Origin: Amycolatopsis balhimycina FH 1894
GTDB lineage: Bacteria > Actinomycetota > Actinomycetes > Mycobacteriales > Pseudonocardiaceae
Direction of reading: 5' to 3'
Length of the DNA: 64,000 bases
Assembly (NCBI RefSeq): GCF_000384295.1
Contig: NZ_KB913037.1
Coordinates: 4,660,868-4,724,867, forward strand
Each line of letters opens with the position of its first letter. Positions within the stretch are counted from its first letter, which is position 1. Position numbers and translations under genes: made by a program. A model generated the notes under the pieces. That model was not told the DNA's origin, made no database searches, and saw nothing but the letters and a program-made list of their open reading frames with translations. Shown piece by piece: positions 35,966 to 43,625 of this stretch.

Positions 35966-35976
35966 TCCTCTTCACG

Positions 35977-36012
35977 ACAGAAGGCCCCTCGGCTTGCCGA
36001 GGGGCCTTCTGT
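35977..36012 (+). terminator. crp terminator
   Basis: 17-bp perfect stem (ACAGAAGGCCCCTCGGC and complement) with a 2-nt loop, followed by GTTTCTTC. A 13-bp tandem pair TTTCTTCATGATG follows at 36014-36039. Confidence 0.9.
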
Positions 36013-36065
36013 GTTTCTTCATGATGTTTCTTCATGATGCTGCCTTCATGACGGCGTCTTCACAT

Positions 36066-36200
36066 AACGAAGAGCCGGGCGCCACCCCCGACGTGGCGCA
36101 CCGGCTCCTCGTTGTCGCGCGGACCATCCCCCGACGATCCGCGCTCCCCACCCTCCGGGCCAGGCCCCGACCCGCGTGCCGGAGGGAGTTGGGTTTTTCT
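36066..36200 (+). ncRNA. Candidate small RNA of three hairpins
   Basis: Three consecutive stems behind the crp terminator: 36066-36113 (13-bp outer stem with one mismatch, plus an inner 7-bp stem GCGCCAC/GTGGCGC), 36117-36144 (GCGCGGA/TCCGCGC), and 36151-36186 (CCCTCCGG/CCGGAGGG) followed by five T. The last is an intrinsic terminator, although no protein gene ends here. The next gene has its own promoter 210 bp on. No promoter for this RNA is certain. No known family recognised. Confidence 0.45.
36151..36198 (+). terminator. Intrinsic terminator of the three-hairpin element
   Basis: CCCTCCGG (36151-36158) pairs with CCGGAGGG (36179-36186); TTTTT at 36194-36198. Confidence 0.55.
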
Positions 36201-36386
36201 GCTGTTGTTCAACCATCACGGCCCATACCCACGAATTCAAGGCCATTCACTCTCAAGGACGCCGCCTGGGCCGTTTCGTTGCAGGAGTCCACAGAGAATA
36301 TCCCCGGTGTTACCCGATCGAGACCTCCGGCGCCGAACCAAGATCGACTTCCCGGTCGATGGTGACACACACGACCCGGAAATAAC

Positions 36387-36402
36387 TGGTACTGACGTAC
36401 CA
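36387..36402. promoter_or_regulatory. Palindromic operator at the MFS promoter
   Basis: TGGTACTGACGTACCA: 6-bp perfect arms with a 4-nt centre, placed where the -35 region of the CATACT -10 box (36411-36416) would be. No regulator gene is adjacent. Confidence 0.5.
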
Positions 36403-36410
36403 TTCTGCGG

Positions 36411-36416
36411 CATACT
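36411..36416 (+). promoter_or_regulatory. -10 box of the MFS gene
   Basis: CATACT, 7 nt before GTG 36424. Confidence 0.45.
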
Positions 36417-36423
36417 GGTTCTC

Positions 36424-37677
36424 GTGTCCCAGTCTGCCTCGAACCACGAAAGCCGCACGTCCCTTGCCGATTACCGCACCGCGCTGACGACCAGGGCGGC
36501 CCGGCGGCCCGCCGTCGCGTCCGTGCTCGCCCGCCTGCCGATCGCCATGATCGGCATTTCGGCCCTGCTCTACGTCCAGCGCGAGACCGGTTCCTTCGCG
36601 ATCGCCGGGCTCGTCTCGGCCGGTTCACTCGTCGGTGTGTCGGTCGGCGCCGTGGTGCAGGGCAGGCTGATCGACCGGTTCGGGCCGACCCGGCCACTGC
36701 TGACCGTCGCGCTCCTGCTGACGATGGCGATGACCGCCTTGGTCACGGCCATCGAGTCGCACGCCGCGACCCCCGTGCTGGTCGCGCTCGGCGCGGTCAC
36801 CGGGCTGACGGAACCGATGGTCGGGTCGGCGTCGCGGGCGCTGTGGGGACGGCTGCTGCCCCCGGGTGGCGCGCGCAACGCCGCGTTCTCGTACGAGGCG
36901 ATCAGCATGGAGGTCTTCTTCATCCTCGGCCCCGGTGTGGCCGGGCTGCTGGTCATGGCGCCGTGGGCGGGGACCGGCCTGGTGCTGGGCGTCGTGCTGC
37001 AGTGCACCGGCGCGGTGCTGTTCGCGTTGAGCCCGGCCGTGCGGGCGTGGGGTCCGTCGTCCGGCTCGCACGGGTCGCTGCTGGGCGCGCTGGCGAGCCC
37101 GGGCATGCGGACACTCGCGCTCGCCGCGCTCGGCTTCGGCGTCGTGATCGGGTTCGTCGAGGTCGCCGTGCCGGCGTCGGCCACGGAAGCGGGCCAGGCG
37201 TCCGTGGGTGGCTTGCTGCTGTCGGTGTGGTCGCTGAGCTCGGTCGCGTTCGGCGTCGCGTACAGCCTGCGGCCGTGGCCGCGGCGGATGGGACTGCGGC
37301 TGCCGGTGCTGCTCGGCGGCTTCGGGGCGCTGGTGGCGCTGCTCGCGTGGCCGTCGTCGCTGTGGGGCCTGGCGCTGATGATGCTGCTGGCGGGCGCGTT
37401 GATCACACCGCAGTCGACGGCCCACTCGGCGGCGATCGAGGTGGTCGCGCCGGCCGGGACGGCGGCGGAGGCCTTCGGCTGGGTGCTCACCGCCGTGACG
37501 CTGGGGCTGGCCATGGACCAGTCGGTCAGCGGGTACGTCGTCGAGCACGCCGGGCCGGGCGCGGCGTTCCTGGCGGCGAGCGTGGCCGGGGTGGTGCTCG
37601 CGCTGGTCGTGTGGCTGTTGCGCGGCACGGTCCGGACGCCCCAGTCCGCTCCGGTGCCTGAGCTGGTCAACGCCTAG
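36424..37677 (+). CDS. MFS transporter
   Basis: 417 aa, twelve helices. LPIAMIGISALLYVQRETGS opens helix 1, and GRLIDRFGPTRPLL is a motif A-like loop. The sequence does not match a named drug exporter that I recognise; the subgroup is common in actinobacteria and is often linked to small-molecule export. Start at GTG 36424 is set by the -10 box and the first conserved helix; upstream frame extensions lack motifs. A palindrome overlapping the promoter suggests regulation by a factor encoded elsewhere. Confidence 0.82.
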   Translation: MSQSASNHESRTSLADYRTALTTRAARRPAVASVLARLPIAMIGISALLYVQRETGSFAIAGLVSAGSLVGVSVGAVVQGRLIDRFGPTRPLLTVALLLTMAMTALVTAIESHAATPVLVALGAVTGLTEPMVGSASRALWGRLLPPGGARNAAFSYEAISMEVFFILGPGVAGLLVMAPWAGTGLVLGVVLQCTGAVLFALSPAVRAWGPSSGSHGSLLGALASPGMRTLALAALGFGVVIGFVEVAVPASATEAGQASVGGLLLSVWSLSSVAFGVAYSLRPWPRRMGLRLPVLLGGFGALVALLAWPSSLWGLALMMLLAGALITPQSTAHSAAIEVVAPAGTAAEAFGWVLTAVTLGLAMDQSVSGYVVEHAGPGAAFLAASVAGVVLALVVWLLRGTVRTPQSAPVPELVNA

Positions 37678-37705
37678 GTTTCCGGTTTTTGTCGGTGCCG
37701 GCCGC

Positions 37706-37711
37706 TAGCTT
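37706..37711 (+). promoter_or_regulatory. -10 box of the dnaN-like gene
   Basis: TAGCTT, 6 nt before ATG 37718; leaderless. Confidence 0.5.
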
Positions 37712-37717
37712 GCGGGC

Positions 37718-38779
37718 ATGGACGTCACAGCGCCTGCCCACCGCCTCTCGGCGGCCGTCTCCGCCGCGTCGCGCCTGCTGCCGGCCCGCGCCGGGCTTCG
37801 CCTGCACGCGGACGCGGCCGGGCTGACGGTCGCCGGGAGCGACCCGGATCTCGCCGTCCGGTTCGACTGCCCGGCGACCACGCACACGGACGGCTCGGTC
37901 GTCGTCCCCGCGGCACCACTGGCCGAGACGCTGAAGGTGCTCGACGCCGAGTCGGTGCGCTTGGTCGTCGAAGGCAGCCGCCTGGCGTTGCGGCTGGACA
38001 ACGCCCGGTTCGCGCTGCCACTGCTGCCGGACGCTCTTGCCGCTGCCGACCCGCCGGTCCGCGTGGCCGAAGTGGATGGCTCGGCGTTCGCGCCGGCGCT
38101 GCGGATCGTCGCGGGAACGGCGGCGAAGGACGACCCGCTCCCGCTGTTCACGGGCGTCCGGGTCCAGGCGGCCGGCTCCCGGCTGACGTTGACGGCGTCG
38201 GACCGCTACCGGATGGCGGTGGCGCGGCTGCCGCTGCGCACACCGGGCGCGCTGGACGTCCTGGTCCCAGCGGCCCTGCTGTCCGAGGCGGCGCGCCAAG
38301 CGAGCGGCAACGTCGGGCTCCACCTCGGCCCGGGCCGCTTCGGGCTGAGCTGGCGAGGCGGCCTGGTCGCCACGGCGGTGCTGGACGCGGGCTTCCTGTC
38401 GGAGGAGTCGATCGCCTCGGGCGCGACGGACACAACAGTGTCAGTGGAGGCGGACGCCCTGGCGGCAGCGGTCCGCCGCGTCGGGGTGTACGCGGAGGAC
38501 CGCCGGGTGCTGACCCTGGAGGTCGGCGACGCCCAGGTCCTCCTGGCAAGCGCCCGTCAGAACACGGGCGAAGCGGAGGAGACGCTGAAGGCAGAGATCA
38601 GCGGCGGCCGGACGTCGCCTTCGTTCCAGGCCCGGTATCTGCTCGACGCGCTGGCGGCGTTCGCGGGCGAGCGGGTGACGCTGGCGATCCAGCCGGGGAT
38701 GCGGGCCTGTGTCCTGCGGGCCGCCGAGCCCGGGGAGGTGGAGCTGACGTACTACCTGATGCCGATGCTCAGCCGATGA
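37718..38779 (+). CDS. DnaN-like sliding clamp paralogue
   Basis: 353 aa, slightly shorter than housekeeping beta clamps. Three beta-clamp domains can be followed: LSAAVSAASRLLPARAGLRL, then LPLFTGVRVQAAGSRLTLTA with SDRYRMAVARLPL (domain 2, matching the clamp ASDRYRLA motif), and domain 3 ending in FQARYLLDALAAF and ELTYYLMPMLSR, which mirrors the clamp C-terminus (YLIMPxR). The housekeeping dnaN normally sits beside dnaA at oriC; here there are no replication genes nearby, so this is a second copy. It may serve a repair or mutagenic polymerase. Confidence 0.82.
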   Translation: MDVTAPAHRLSAAVSAASRLLPARAGLRLHADAAGLTVAGSDPDLAVRFDCPATTHTDGSVVVPAAPLAETLKVLDAESVRLVVEGSRLALRLDNARFALPLLPDALAAADPPVRVAEVDGSAFAPALRIVAGTAAKDDPLPLFTGVRVQAAGSRLTLTASDRYRMAVARLPLRTPGALDVLVPAALLSEAARQASGNVGLHLGPGRFGLSWRGGLVATAVLDAGFLSEESIASGATDTTVSVEADALAAAVRRVGVYAEDRRVLTLEVGDAQVLLASARQNTGEAEETLKAEISGGRTSPSFQARYLLDALAAFAGERVTLAIQPGMRACVLRAAEPGEVELTYYLMPMLSR

Positions 38780-38780
38780 T

Positions 38781-38796
38781 CACCGTCGCGACGGTG
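38781..38796. terminator. Perfect palindrome between convergent genes
   Basis: CACCGTCGCGACGGTG, 16 bp, 1 nt after the dnaN-like stop and before the end of the facing glutaredoxin gene. Possible bidirectional terminator without T-tract. Confidence 0.4.
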
Positions 38797-38833
38797 CCGG
38801 CCGCCTTCCTCCACGGAGAGCGGCCCGGCGCAC

Positions 38834-39088
38834 TCACCCCGCCGAAGCAGCCTTGACCGCCGCCTCGACCTCGGCGAAAGAGGGGTTGACCATGGCCGTC
38901 GACCCGACGATCACCGTCGGCACGGTCTCGTTGCCGTTCGCCACCTCGCGCACCCGCGCAGCCGCCGCCGGGTCCTCCCAGATGTTGATCGCGCGGACGG
39001 TGAAGCCGCTCTTCGACAGCGGCCGCTCCAGTGCGGCGCAGAACCCGCACCCCGGCCGCCAATAGAACTCGACCTCGACGTTGCTCAT
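38834..39088 (-). CDS. Mycoredoxin/glutaredoxin-like protein
   Basis: 84 aa. EVEFYWRPGCGFCAALERPL holds the CGFC active site, NETVPTVIVGS the cis-Pro loop, and FAEVEAAVKAA the last helix. In mycothiol-containing actinobacteria such proteins reduce S-mycothiolated proteins. ATG 39088 overlaps the stop of the metallo-beta-lactamase gene (ATGA). It ends an operon nudix-MBL-grx. Confidence 0.88.
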   Translation of the reverse strand: MSNVEVEFYWRPGCGFCAALERPLSKSGFTVRAINIWEDPAAAARVREVANGNETVPTVIVGSTAMVNPSFAEVEAAVKAASAG

Positions 39089-39855
39089 CCGTTCTCCTCC
39101 GACCGCAAGTAGTCCAGCTGCGCCTGCACGCTCCACTCGGCGGGTGCCCACAGCGCCCGGTCGACGTCGGCGTAGACGACCTCGACGACCTGGCGCGGGG
39201 TGGCGTCCGCCCCGAGTGTCTTCAAGGCCGAACGCACCTGGTCGAGCCGCTGTTCCCGGTGGGCGAGGTACTCACGCGCCGTGGCCGCCAGGTCGGGCAG
39301 CTCCGGACCGTGCCCGGGCAGCCCGATCGTCCCGGCCGGCAGCTCGATCAGCTTCCGCAGCGAGCGCAGATAGTCGCCGAGGTCGTGCAGGACGGTGGTG
39401 CCGCGCCCGAGGATGGTGTCGCCGGTCAGCACTTGCGAACCGACCACGAAAGACACCGAGTCGCCGGTGTGCCCCGGCGTGTGCAGCACGCGGAGCGAAA
39501 GACCGCCCGCCGAGAGCACCTCACCGTCTACAAAGGACGACGCGTCGACACACAGGGAAGGGTCGAACGCCCGCACCGGCGCGCCGGTGCGCTCGGCGAA
39601 CCACGGCGCGCCCTCGGCGTGGTCGGGGTGGCAGTGCGTCAGCAGGATCAGCTCGACCGCGCCCACCCCGGCCAGCAGCTCCAAGTGCTCGAGATCACGG
39701 TAGCCGGGGTCGACGACGACAGCCGGGGTGTCCGGCGTCGCCCGCAGCACCCAGCTGTTGGTGCCTTCGAGCGTCATCGACGACGGGTTGTTCTCCAGCA
39801 GCACCGACGCCGTCTCGCTCACCTGGCGCAGCACGCCGTACGCGGGGGCAGTCAT
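39085..39855 (-). CDS. Metallo-beta-lactamase-fold hydrolase (Rv3677c type)
   Basis: 256 aa. LTHCHPDHAEGAPW is the HxHxDH zinc motif, HTPGHTGDSVSF and LTGDTILGRGTTVL supply the other ligands, and GLPGHGP the last His. LACTB2/RNase-like subgroup with a C-terminal helical domain (HREQRLDQVRSAL). Substrate unknown. Coupled to both neighbours by ATGA overlaps. Same order as in mycobacteria (after crp). Confidence 0.88.
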   Translation of the reverse strand: MTAPAYGVLRQVSETASVLLENNPSSMTLEGTNSWVLRATPDTPAVVVDPGYRDLEHLELLAGVGAVELILLTHCHPDHAEGAPWFAERTGAPVRAFDPSLCVDASSFVDGEVLSAGGLSLRVLHTPGHTGDSVSFVVGSQVLTGDTILGRGTTVLHDLGDYLRSLRKLIELPAGTIGLPGHGPELPDLAATAREYLAHREQRLDQVRSALKTLGADATPRQVVEVVYADVDRALWAPAEWSVQAQLDYLRSEENG

Positions 39856-40670
39856 CGCTTCTCCAGGACGACGCGGACGTGGTCGTTCTCGCGGATCAGC
39901 GTCGGCGCGATCCGGACGATCTCGCGGGGCGCGTTCAGCACGTCGTCGGCGGTGGCGAACTCCGCCAGCTCGCTCAGCGTCAGCCACGTCGGCGGCATCA
40001 GCATCCGGCGGCCTTCGCGCGCGTCGGCGATCGCGTCTTCGGGACGCTGCCAGCCGGAACTCGACGCCTCGGACGTCGCGCCGTCCGCCTCCTGGCCTTC
40101 GGGCAGCCTCGCGACGAAGAAGCGGGTGTCGTACCGGCGGGGCTCCTGCTCGGGCGTGATCCAATGCGCCCACGGGCGCAGCAGGTCGGCCCGCAGCGTC
40201 AGCCCCGCGTCGGCGAGGAACCCGGCCAGCGACACCTCGCGCGTCTCCAGGGCCTGGCGGGCCGCCGCATACGGCGTGACGTCGGTGAGCACCGAGTCCG
40301 GGCCGCCCGCGAGCAGCACTCCGGACTCCTCGAACGTCTCGCGCACGGCCGCGCAGGTCAGCGCCCGGGCGAGGGCCTCGTCGCAACCGAACCGCGAAGC
40401 CCACCACGACGGGTCAGGCCCGGCCCACGCCACCGACGCATCGGCGTCGCGCTGGTCGACCCCGCCGCCGGGGAAGACGGTCATCCCGCCCGCGAACGGC
40501 ATGCCCTTGACCCGGTGCTGCAGGAAGATCTCGACGCCGTCCGCGCCGTCCCGGACCAGGATGACGGTGGCCGCGTCCTTCGGCGTCGCCGGCGGGCCGT
40601 CGGCGTTGGCGCGCGTAGCCACCCCCGCACCGACCGGGATGTCGAAGACGAACTCCTTTGGCTGCTCCAC
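39852..40670 (-). CDS. Nudix hydrolase
   Basis: 272 aa. ATVILVRDGADGVEIFLQHR, FAGGMTVFPGGGVDQRDAD and CAAVRETFEESGVLL form a Nudix domain with a long insert between the GG turn and the REXXEE helix, a pattern of the NUDT19-like/RNA-decapping-like group. I start at GTG 40670; the TATGTT sequence 6 nt upstream could be a -10 box (leaderless), or GGAGG 12 nt upstream the ribosome site. Its stop overlaps the MBL start. Confidence 0.82.
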   Translation of the reverse strand: MEQPKEFVFDIPVGAGVATRANADGPPATPKDAATVILVRDGADGVEIFLQHRVKGMPFAGGMTVFPGGGVDQRDADASVAWAGPDPSWWASRFGCDEALARALTCAAVRETFEESGVLLAGGPDSVLTDVTPYAAARQALETREVSLAGFLADAGLTLRADLLRPWAHWITPEQEPRRYDTRFFVARLPEGQEADGATSEASSSGWQRPEDAIADAREGRRMLMPPTWLTLSELAEFATADDVLNAPREIVRIAPTLIRENDHVRVVLEKR

Positions 40671-40735
40671 CTCGGCAACATACCTCCGCCACCCGACGTC
40701 CCGTCGCGCAGTTGTGGCACGCCGGACACGGAAAA

Positions 40736-40764
40736 GACGGCACCTCCCGGAGGGGAAGTGCCGC
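40736..40764 (-). terminator. Terminator of the leftward 40783-43194 unit
   Basis: On the reverse strand GGCGGCACTTCC pairs with GGGAGGTGCCGTC over about 12 bp with G:U pairs and is followed by TTTT (40732-40735). Confidence 0.6.
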
Positions 40765-40782
40765 CTTCTCGCGAACAGTGTC

Positions 40783-41910
40783 TTACGGCGCGGTCCAGCC
40801 GCGCTGTTCACCACCGGAACGGGACGCGCCGTTGAGCCGCATCTTCGCCGCCTCGGCCCGCTCGCGCTCAGCCAGCTCGGCGTGCAGCTCGCGCAGCAGC
40901 GCCCGGTCGCGCTCGCTCAGGCTCGGGTCGTCCAGGTCCAGCGCGGGCAGCTCGACGACCTCGTGCATCGACGGCTTGCCCGCGGCGATCTCGCGGCCCT
41001 TCTCCGGATCCTCGGCCAGCGCCTGCCGCAGCTGCGCCACCTCGGCCGGGGTCAGGTCGGCGGTGCGCTCCGCCCGCGTCTCCGACCGCGCCTTGCGGGG
41101 CAGCTCGGTGGCGGGCGGCGGCGAGACGATCGGCACCACCGGGGCGACCGGCTCGGCCGGCGCCGTCGTGGTGCTGCCCGACCGCATGCTGTGCCTGCTG
41201 CCCGACTCCGCGAGCGACTCCGACGTCACCGGCGCCTTCGGCTTCACGGGCTCCGACCGGTACGACGACGCGCTCGACGTCGTGCTCCCGGTCACCCAAG
41301 CCGGCGACGCGGCCGCCGAAGCGGCCTGGTGGTACTCGGAGTGCGCGACGCCGGGGCCGCTGACCTCGACGACCGAGTGGATCCCGGCCCGGCGCAACGC
41401 CGTGTCGACGCGGAACGCGACGGCCGGCGGGTTGCCCTCCGGCCCCAGCTCGACGAGCACCACGCGCTGCGGCAACGCGCCCGGCACGCTGCCGGCCGGG
41501 GTGTTGCGCCACACCGCGTGCACCGAACGGACATCCGGCAGCACCTGCAGCGTCCGATCGAGCGCCTCGGCGATGCCGAACTCCGGGGAGTTCTCGCCGC
41601 TGAACCGGTGCGTGTTCACCGGCTCGGTCTCGTCGACCAGCAGGTCGTTCGCCAGCGTCGCGTCCGACCGGCTCATCTCGAGGACCAGCGCCAGCTCGCG
41701 TTGCTCGGCGGAGCTGACCGGGATCCGGCCCGCGATGAGCGTGCCGGTGGTCAGCTCGACCGCCTCGTCGATGTGGGCCCGGGCGATCAGCTCACGCGCC
41801 TCGGTGAGCGCGCTGTCGTCGATCCGGCCCGCCAGGGCCAGCAACAGGTTGTGCAGGCGCAGGGGCACCGAGAACCCGTCCATGGGCGGGCCGTCGTGGA
41901 CCTCCACCAT
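40783..41910 (-). CDS. Unknown protein, paralogous N-terminus to its neighbour
   Basis: 375 aa; family not recognised. The first ~110 residues are helical (PLRLHNLLLALAGRIDDSAL, ARELIARAHIDEAVELTTGT) and resemble the upstream gene's start. Residues 110-200 look like an alpha/beta fold (QRVVLVELGPEGNPPAVAFR). A low-complexity linker of Ser/Thr/Pro follows (about 210-290). The C-terminus is charged and helical (SLSERDRALLRELHAELAER). No signal peptide. Separated by 36 nt from the upstream gene, so co-transcribed with it and ridA. Confidence 0.65.
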   Translation of the reverse strand: MVEVHDGPPMDGFSVPLRLHNLLLALAGRIDDSALTEARELIARAHIDEAVELTTGTLIAGRIPVSSAEQRELALVLEMSRSDATLANDLLVDETEPVNTHRFSGENSPEFGIAEALDRTLQVLPDVRSVHAVWRNTPAGSVPGALPQRVVLVELGPEGNPPAVAFRVDTALRRAGIHSVVEVSGPGVAHSEYHQAASAAASPAWVTGSTTSSASSYRSEPVKPKAPVTSESLAESGSRHSMRSGSTTTAPAEPVAPVVPIVSPPPATELPRKARSETRAERTADLTPAEVAQLRQALAEDPEKGREIAAGKPSMHEVVELPALDLDDPSLSERDRALLRELHAELAERERAEAAKMRLNGASRSGGEQRGWTAP

Positions 41911-41946
41911 TGCCTTGCTCCCTCCCAGCTCGCTGGCGGGCGAGCG

Positions 41947-42573
41947 TTATGCGGCTACTAGCCGGGTCCCCGCCACCGCGCCCACGCAGACCAGCTCTGA
42001 GTCGGCCAGCGCGGCCCGGTGGTATCCCGGCAGGTCGAAGCGCGGCGGAATGAGCTCGACGCTGGGCTCTTCGTCGCCCAGGACCCGCAGCACCCGCTGC
42101 AGTTCGCCGGTCAACCTCGGTAGCCCCGCCAGCGCCGTGATCAGCAGGACGCGCTTGGCGGTTCCCTGCCCGACCACACCGACGTGTCGCCAGCTCTGCC
42201 GCACTTCCCCCACGTCCGGGCGACCTCGCAACGTTGCGTGGATCAACACGGACACGGAGTCGACCGAGTTAACCCATTCGGGCGCACTCGACGTGAATGT
42301 GTACCGGTTCTCGGTGACGTCGTCTACCCCCAGCGTCGAACTGACCTGGTGCCAGTCGGCGCCGTGCGGGATGAGACCGGCCACGAGCAGGCGGTACTCC
42401 GTCTGGTCGAGGTCGATCCTGTGCTTAAGCAAAGACCTCGGCAGGGTCCGGGCGAGCGTGCCCATGGCGCCCTCGCCGAGCCAGTCCCGGAACCGCCACA
42501 GCAGCTGGTCGGGCAGCCGCCCGGCCAGCCGGAGCAGCAGCTCGTGGGTGGACTGCTCGATGTCCGGATCCAT
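41947..42573 (-). CDS. Unknown protein of the ridA operon
   Basis: 208 aa; family not recognised. Residues 8-60 (STHELLLRLAGRLPDQLLWR and following) align in pattern with the N-terminus of the downstream gene. A middle beta-rich part (NRYTFTSSAPEWVNSVDSVS) precedes an alpha/beta segment (AKRVLLITALAGLPRLTGEL). Start at ATG 42573 overlaps the ridA stop (TGATG); GTG 42576 is an alternative. No catalytic motif is visible. Confidence 0.65.
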   Translation of the reverse strand: MDPDIEQSTHELLLRLAGRLPDQLLWRFRDWLGEGAMGTLARTLPRSLLKHRIDLDQTEYRLLVAGLIPHGADWHQVSSTLGVDDVTENRYTFTSSAPEWVNSVDSVSVLIHATLRGRPDVGEVRQSWRHVGVVGQGTAKRVLLITALAGLPRLTGELQRVLRVLGDEEPSVELIPPRFDLPGYHRAALADSELVCVGAVAGTRLVAA

Positions 42574-43028
42574 CACTGCACCTCCACGATCAGTTCGACC
42601 TCCACCGGCGAGCCGATGGGCAGCTCCGCGACGCCGACGGCCGAGCGGGCGTGGATGCCCGCGTCACCGAAGACCTCGCCGAGCAGTTCGGACGCGCCGT
42701 TGACGACCGCGGGCTGACCGGTGAAGCCCTCCGCGGAAGCCACGAAGCCGACAACCTTGACGATCCGCGTGACGTTGTCAATGCCCACCAGCGCGTGCAC
42801 GGCCGCGAGCGCGTTGAGCACCGACGTGCGGGCGTGCCCCTTCGCCTCTTCGGGGCTGATCTCCGCGCCGACCTTGCCGGTCGCGGCGAGGACGCCGTCG
42901 ACGAAGGGCAGCTGGCCGGAGGTGTAGACGTGGTTGCCGCTCTGGACAGCGGGCACGTACGCGGCCAGCGGGGCCGCGACGCCGGGCAGCTCGATGCCGA
43001 GCTCCTTCAGCCGTTCGCTCCAGCTCAC
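42573..43028 (-). CDS. RidA-family protein
   Basis: 151 aa. YVPAVQSGNHVYTSGQLPFV and ARTSVLNALAAVHALVG are typical of the YjgF/RidA fold; the C-terminal half has SAVGVAELPIGSPVEVELIV, with the conserved position before ELP occupied by Ala-Val-Gly-Val-Ala rather than the usual Arg-xx-V pattern of deaminating RidA, so imine deaminase activity is uncertain. GTG 43028. Rv3678c by position. Confidence 0.85.
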   Translation of the reverse strand: MSWSERLKELGIELPGVAAPLAAYVPAVQSGNHVYTSGQLPFVDGVLAATGKVGAEISPEEAKGHARTSVLNALAAVHALVGIDNVTRIVKVVGFVASAEGFTGQPAVVNGASELLGEVFGDAGIHARSAVGVAELPIGSPVEVELIVEVQ

Positions 43029-43032
43029 GGGG

Positions 43033-43194
43033 TCAGCCCTTCGGACGCTTGAGGTACGCGACGTGCTGCTCGCCCGTCGGGTTCGGCAGCACGGTGACCA
43101 GCTCCCAGCCGTCCTCGCCCCATTGGTCGAGGATCTGCTTCGTGGCGTGGATCAGCAGGGGGACGGTCGAGTACTCCCACTTGGTGGCGCTCAT
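43033..43194 (-). CDS. DUF4177 small protein
   Basis: 53 aa starting MSATKWEYSTVPLLIHATKQ, then ILDQWGEDGWELVTVLPNP. The KWEY and GWELV motifs are the DUF4177 hallmark. It lies 4 nt before ridA, matching the tiny gene next to Rv3678c in mycobacteria. Function unknown. First gene of the leftward operon. Confidence 0.8.
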   Translation of the reverse strand: MSATKWEYSTVPLLIHATKQILDQWGEDGWELVTVLPNPTGEQHVAYLKRPKG

Positions 43195-43285
43195 GAACCG
43201 GGAGCGTAGCCAAGCGGGCAAGGGCGCCGGGGGGCCCCGCCGGAAAAGGGCCCGCGACGCGCCGGGCTGTGGCCGACTTCACAAA

Positions 43286-43340
43286 GTCCATGAGGGGCAC
43301 CCTCATGGCTCTTAAGTCAATGAGGGTGCCCCTGATGGAC
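43286..43340. repeat. Nested palindrome element A
   Basis: Two 21-bp arms (43286-43306 and 43320-43340) are complementary at 20 of 21 positions. Each arm contains a smaller palindrome of the form TGAGGG-N3-CCCTCA. It sits in a divergent promoter region, not at a gene end. See elements at 45740 and 52675. Confidence 0.85.
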
Positions 43341-43343
43341 CGC

Positions 43344-43349
43344 TAGCGT
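43344..43349 (+). promoter_or_regulatory. -10 box of the 82-aa membrane protein gene
   Basis: TAGCGT, 6 nt before GTG 43356, starting 4 nt after the palindrome. Confidence 0.5.
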
Positions 43350-43355
43350 GAGTGG

Positions 43356-43604
43356 GTGGAAACGTGGCGGGTGATCGCGGCCGCGCTGCTCGCGGCGGCC
43401 GGGCTGCCGTTGGTGCTGGTCGTGATGGCGAAAGTGCGCGACCGGACGCAGAGCTCCGGCCAGGTCGCGCTCGGCGGCGTGATCACCTTCACGCTGCTGG
43501 TCGTGGTGGGCGTGCTCACCCTCACCGTGCTGCCCGGCGTCGTGAGCTGGGTGCTCGTCGCGGCGGTCGCCGCTGCGGTCAGCGTCATGCTGCTGGCCAG
43601 CTGA
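43356..43604 (+). CDS. 82-aa membrane protein
   Basis: Two or three hydrophobic helices (VIAAALLAAAGLPLVLVVMA; GGVITFTLLVVVGVLTLTVL; SWVLVAAVAAAVSVMLL) joined by a short charged loop (KVRDRTQSSGQ). No family recognised. Leaderless GTG start. It is 22 nt upstream of the ArsA-like pair, so it may be co-transcribed, although the pair has its own -10 box. Confidence 0.65.
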   Translation: METWRVIAAALLAAAGLPLVLVVMAKVRDRTQSSGQVALGGVITFTLLVVVGVLTLTVLPGVVSWVLVAAVAAAVSVMLLAS

Positions 43605-43613
43605 GCGCTGATT

Positions 43614-43619
43614 TAGGGT
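43614..43619 (+). promoter_or_regulatory. -10 box of the ArsA-like pair
   Basis: TAGGGT, 6 nt before GTG 43626. Confidence 0.45.
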
Positions 43620-43625
43620 GAAGAA

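Noticed and set aside
36112..36423. Upstream extension of the MFS gene
   Set aside because: The extension overlaps the hairpin element and lacks hydrophobic or conserved sequence; the -10 box sets the start at 36424.
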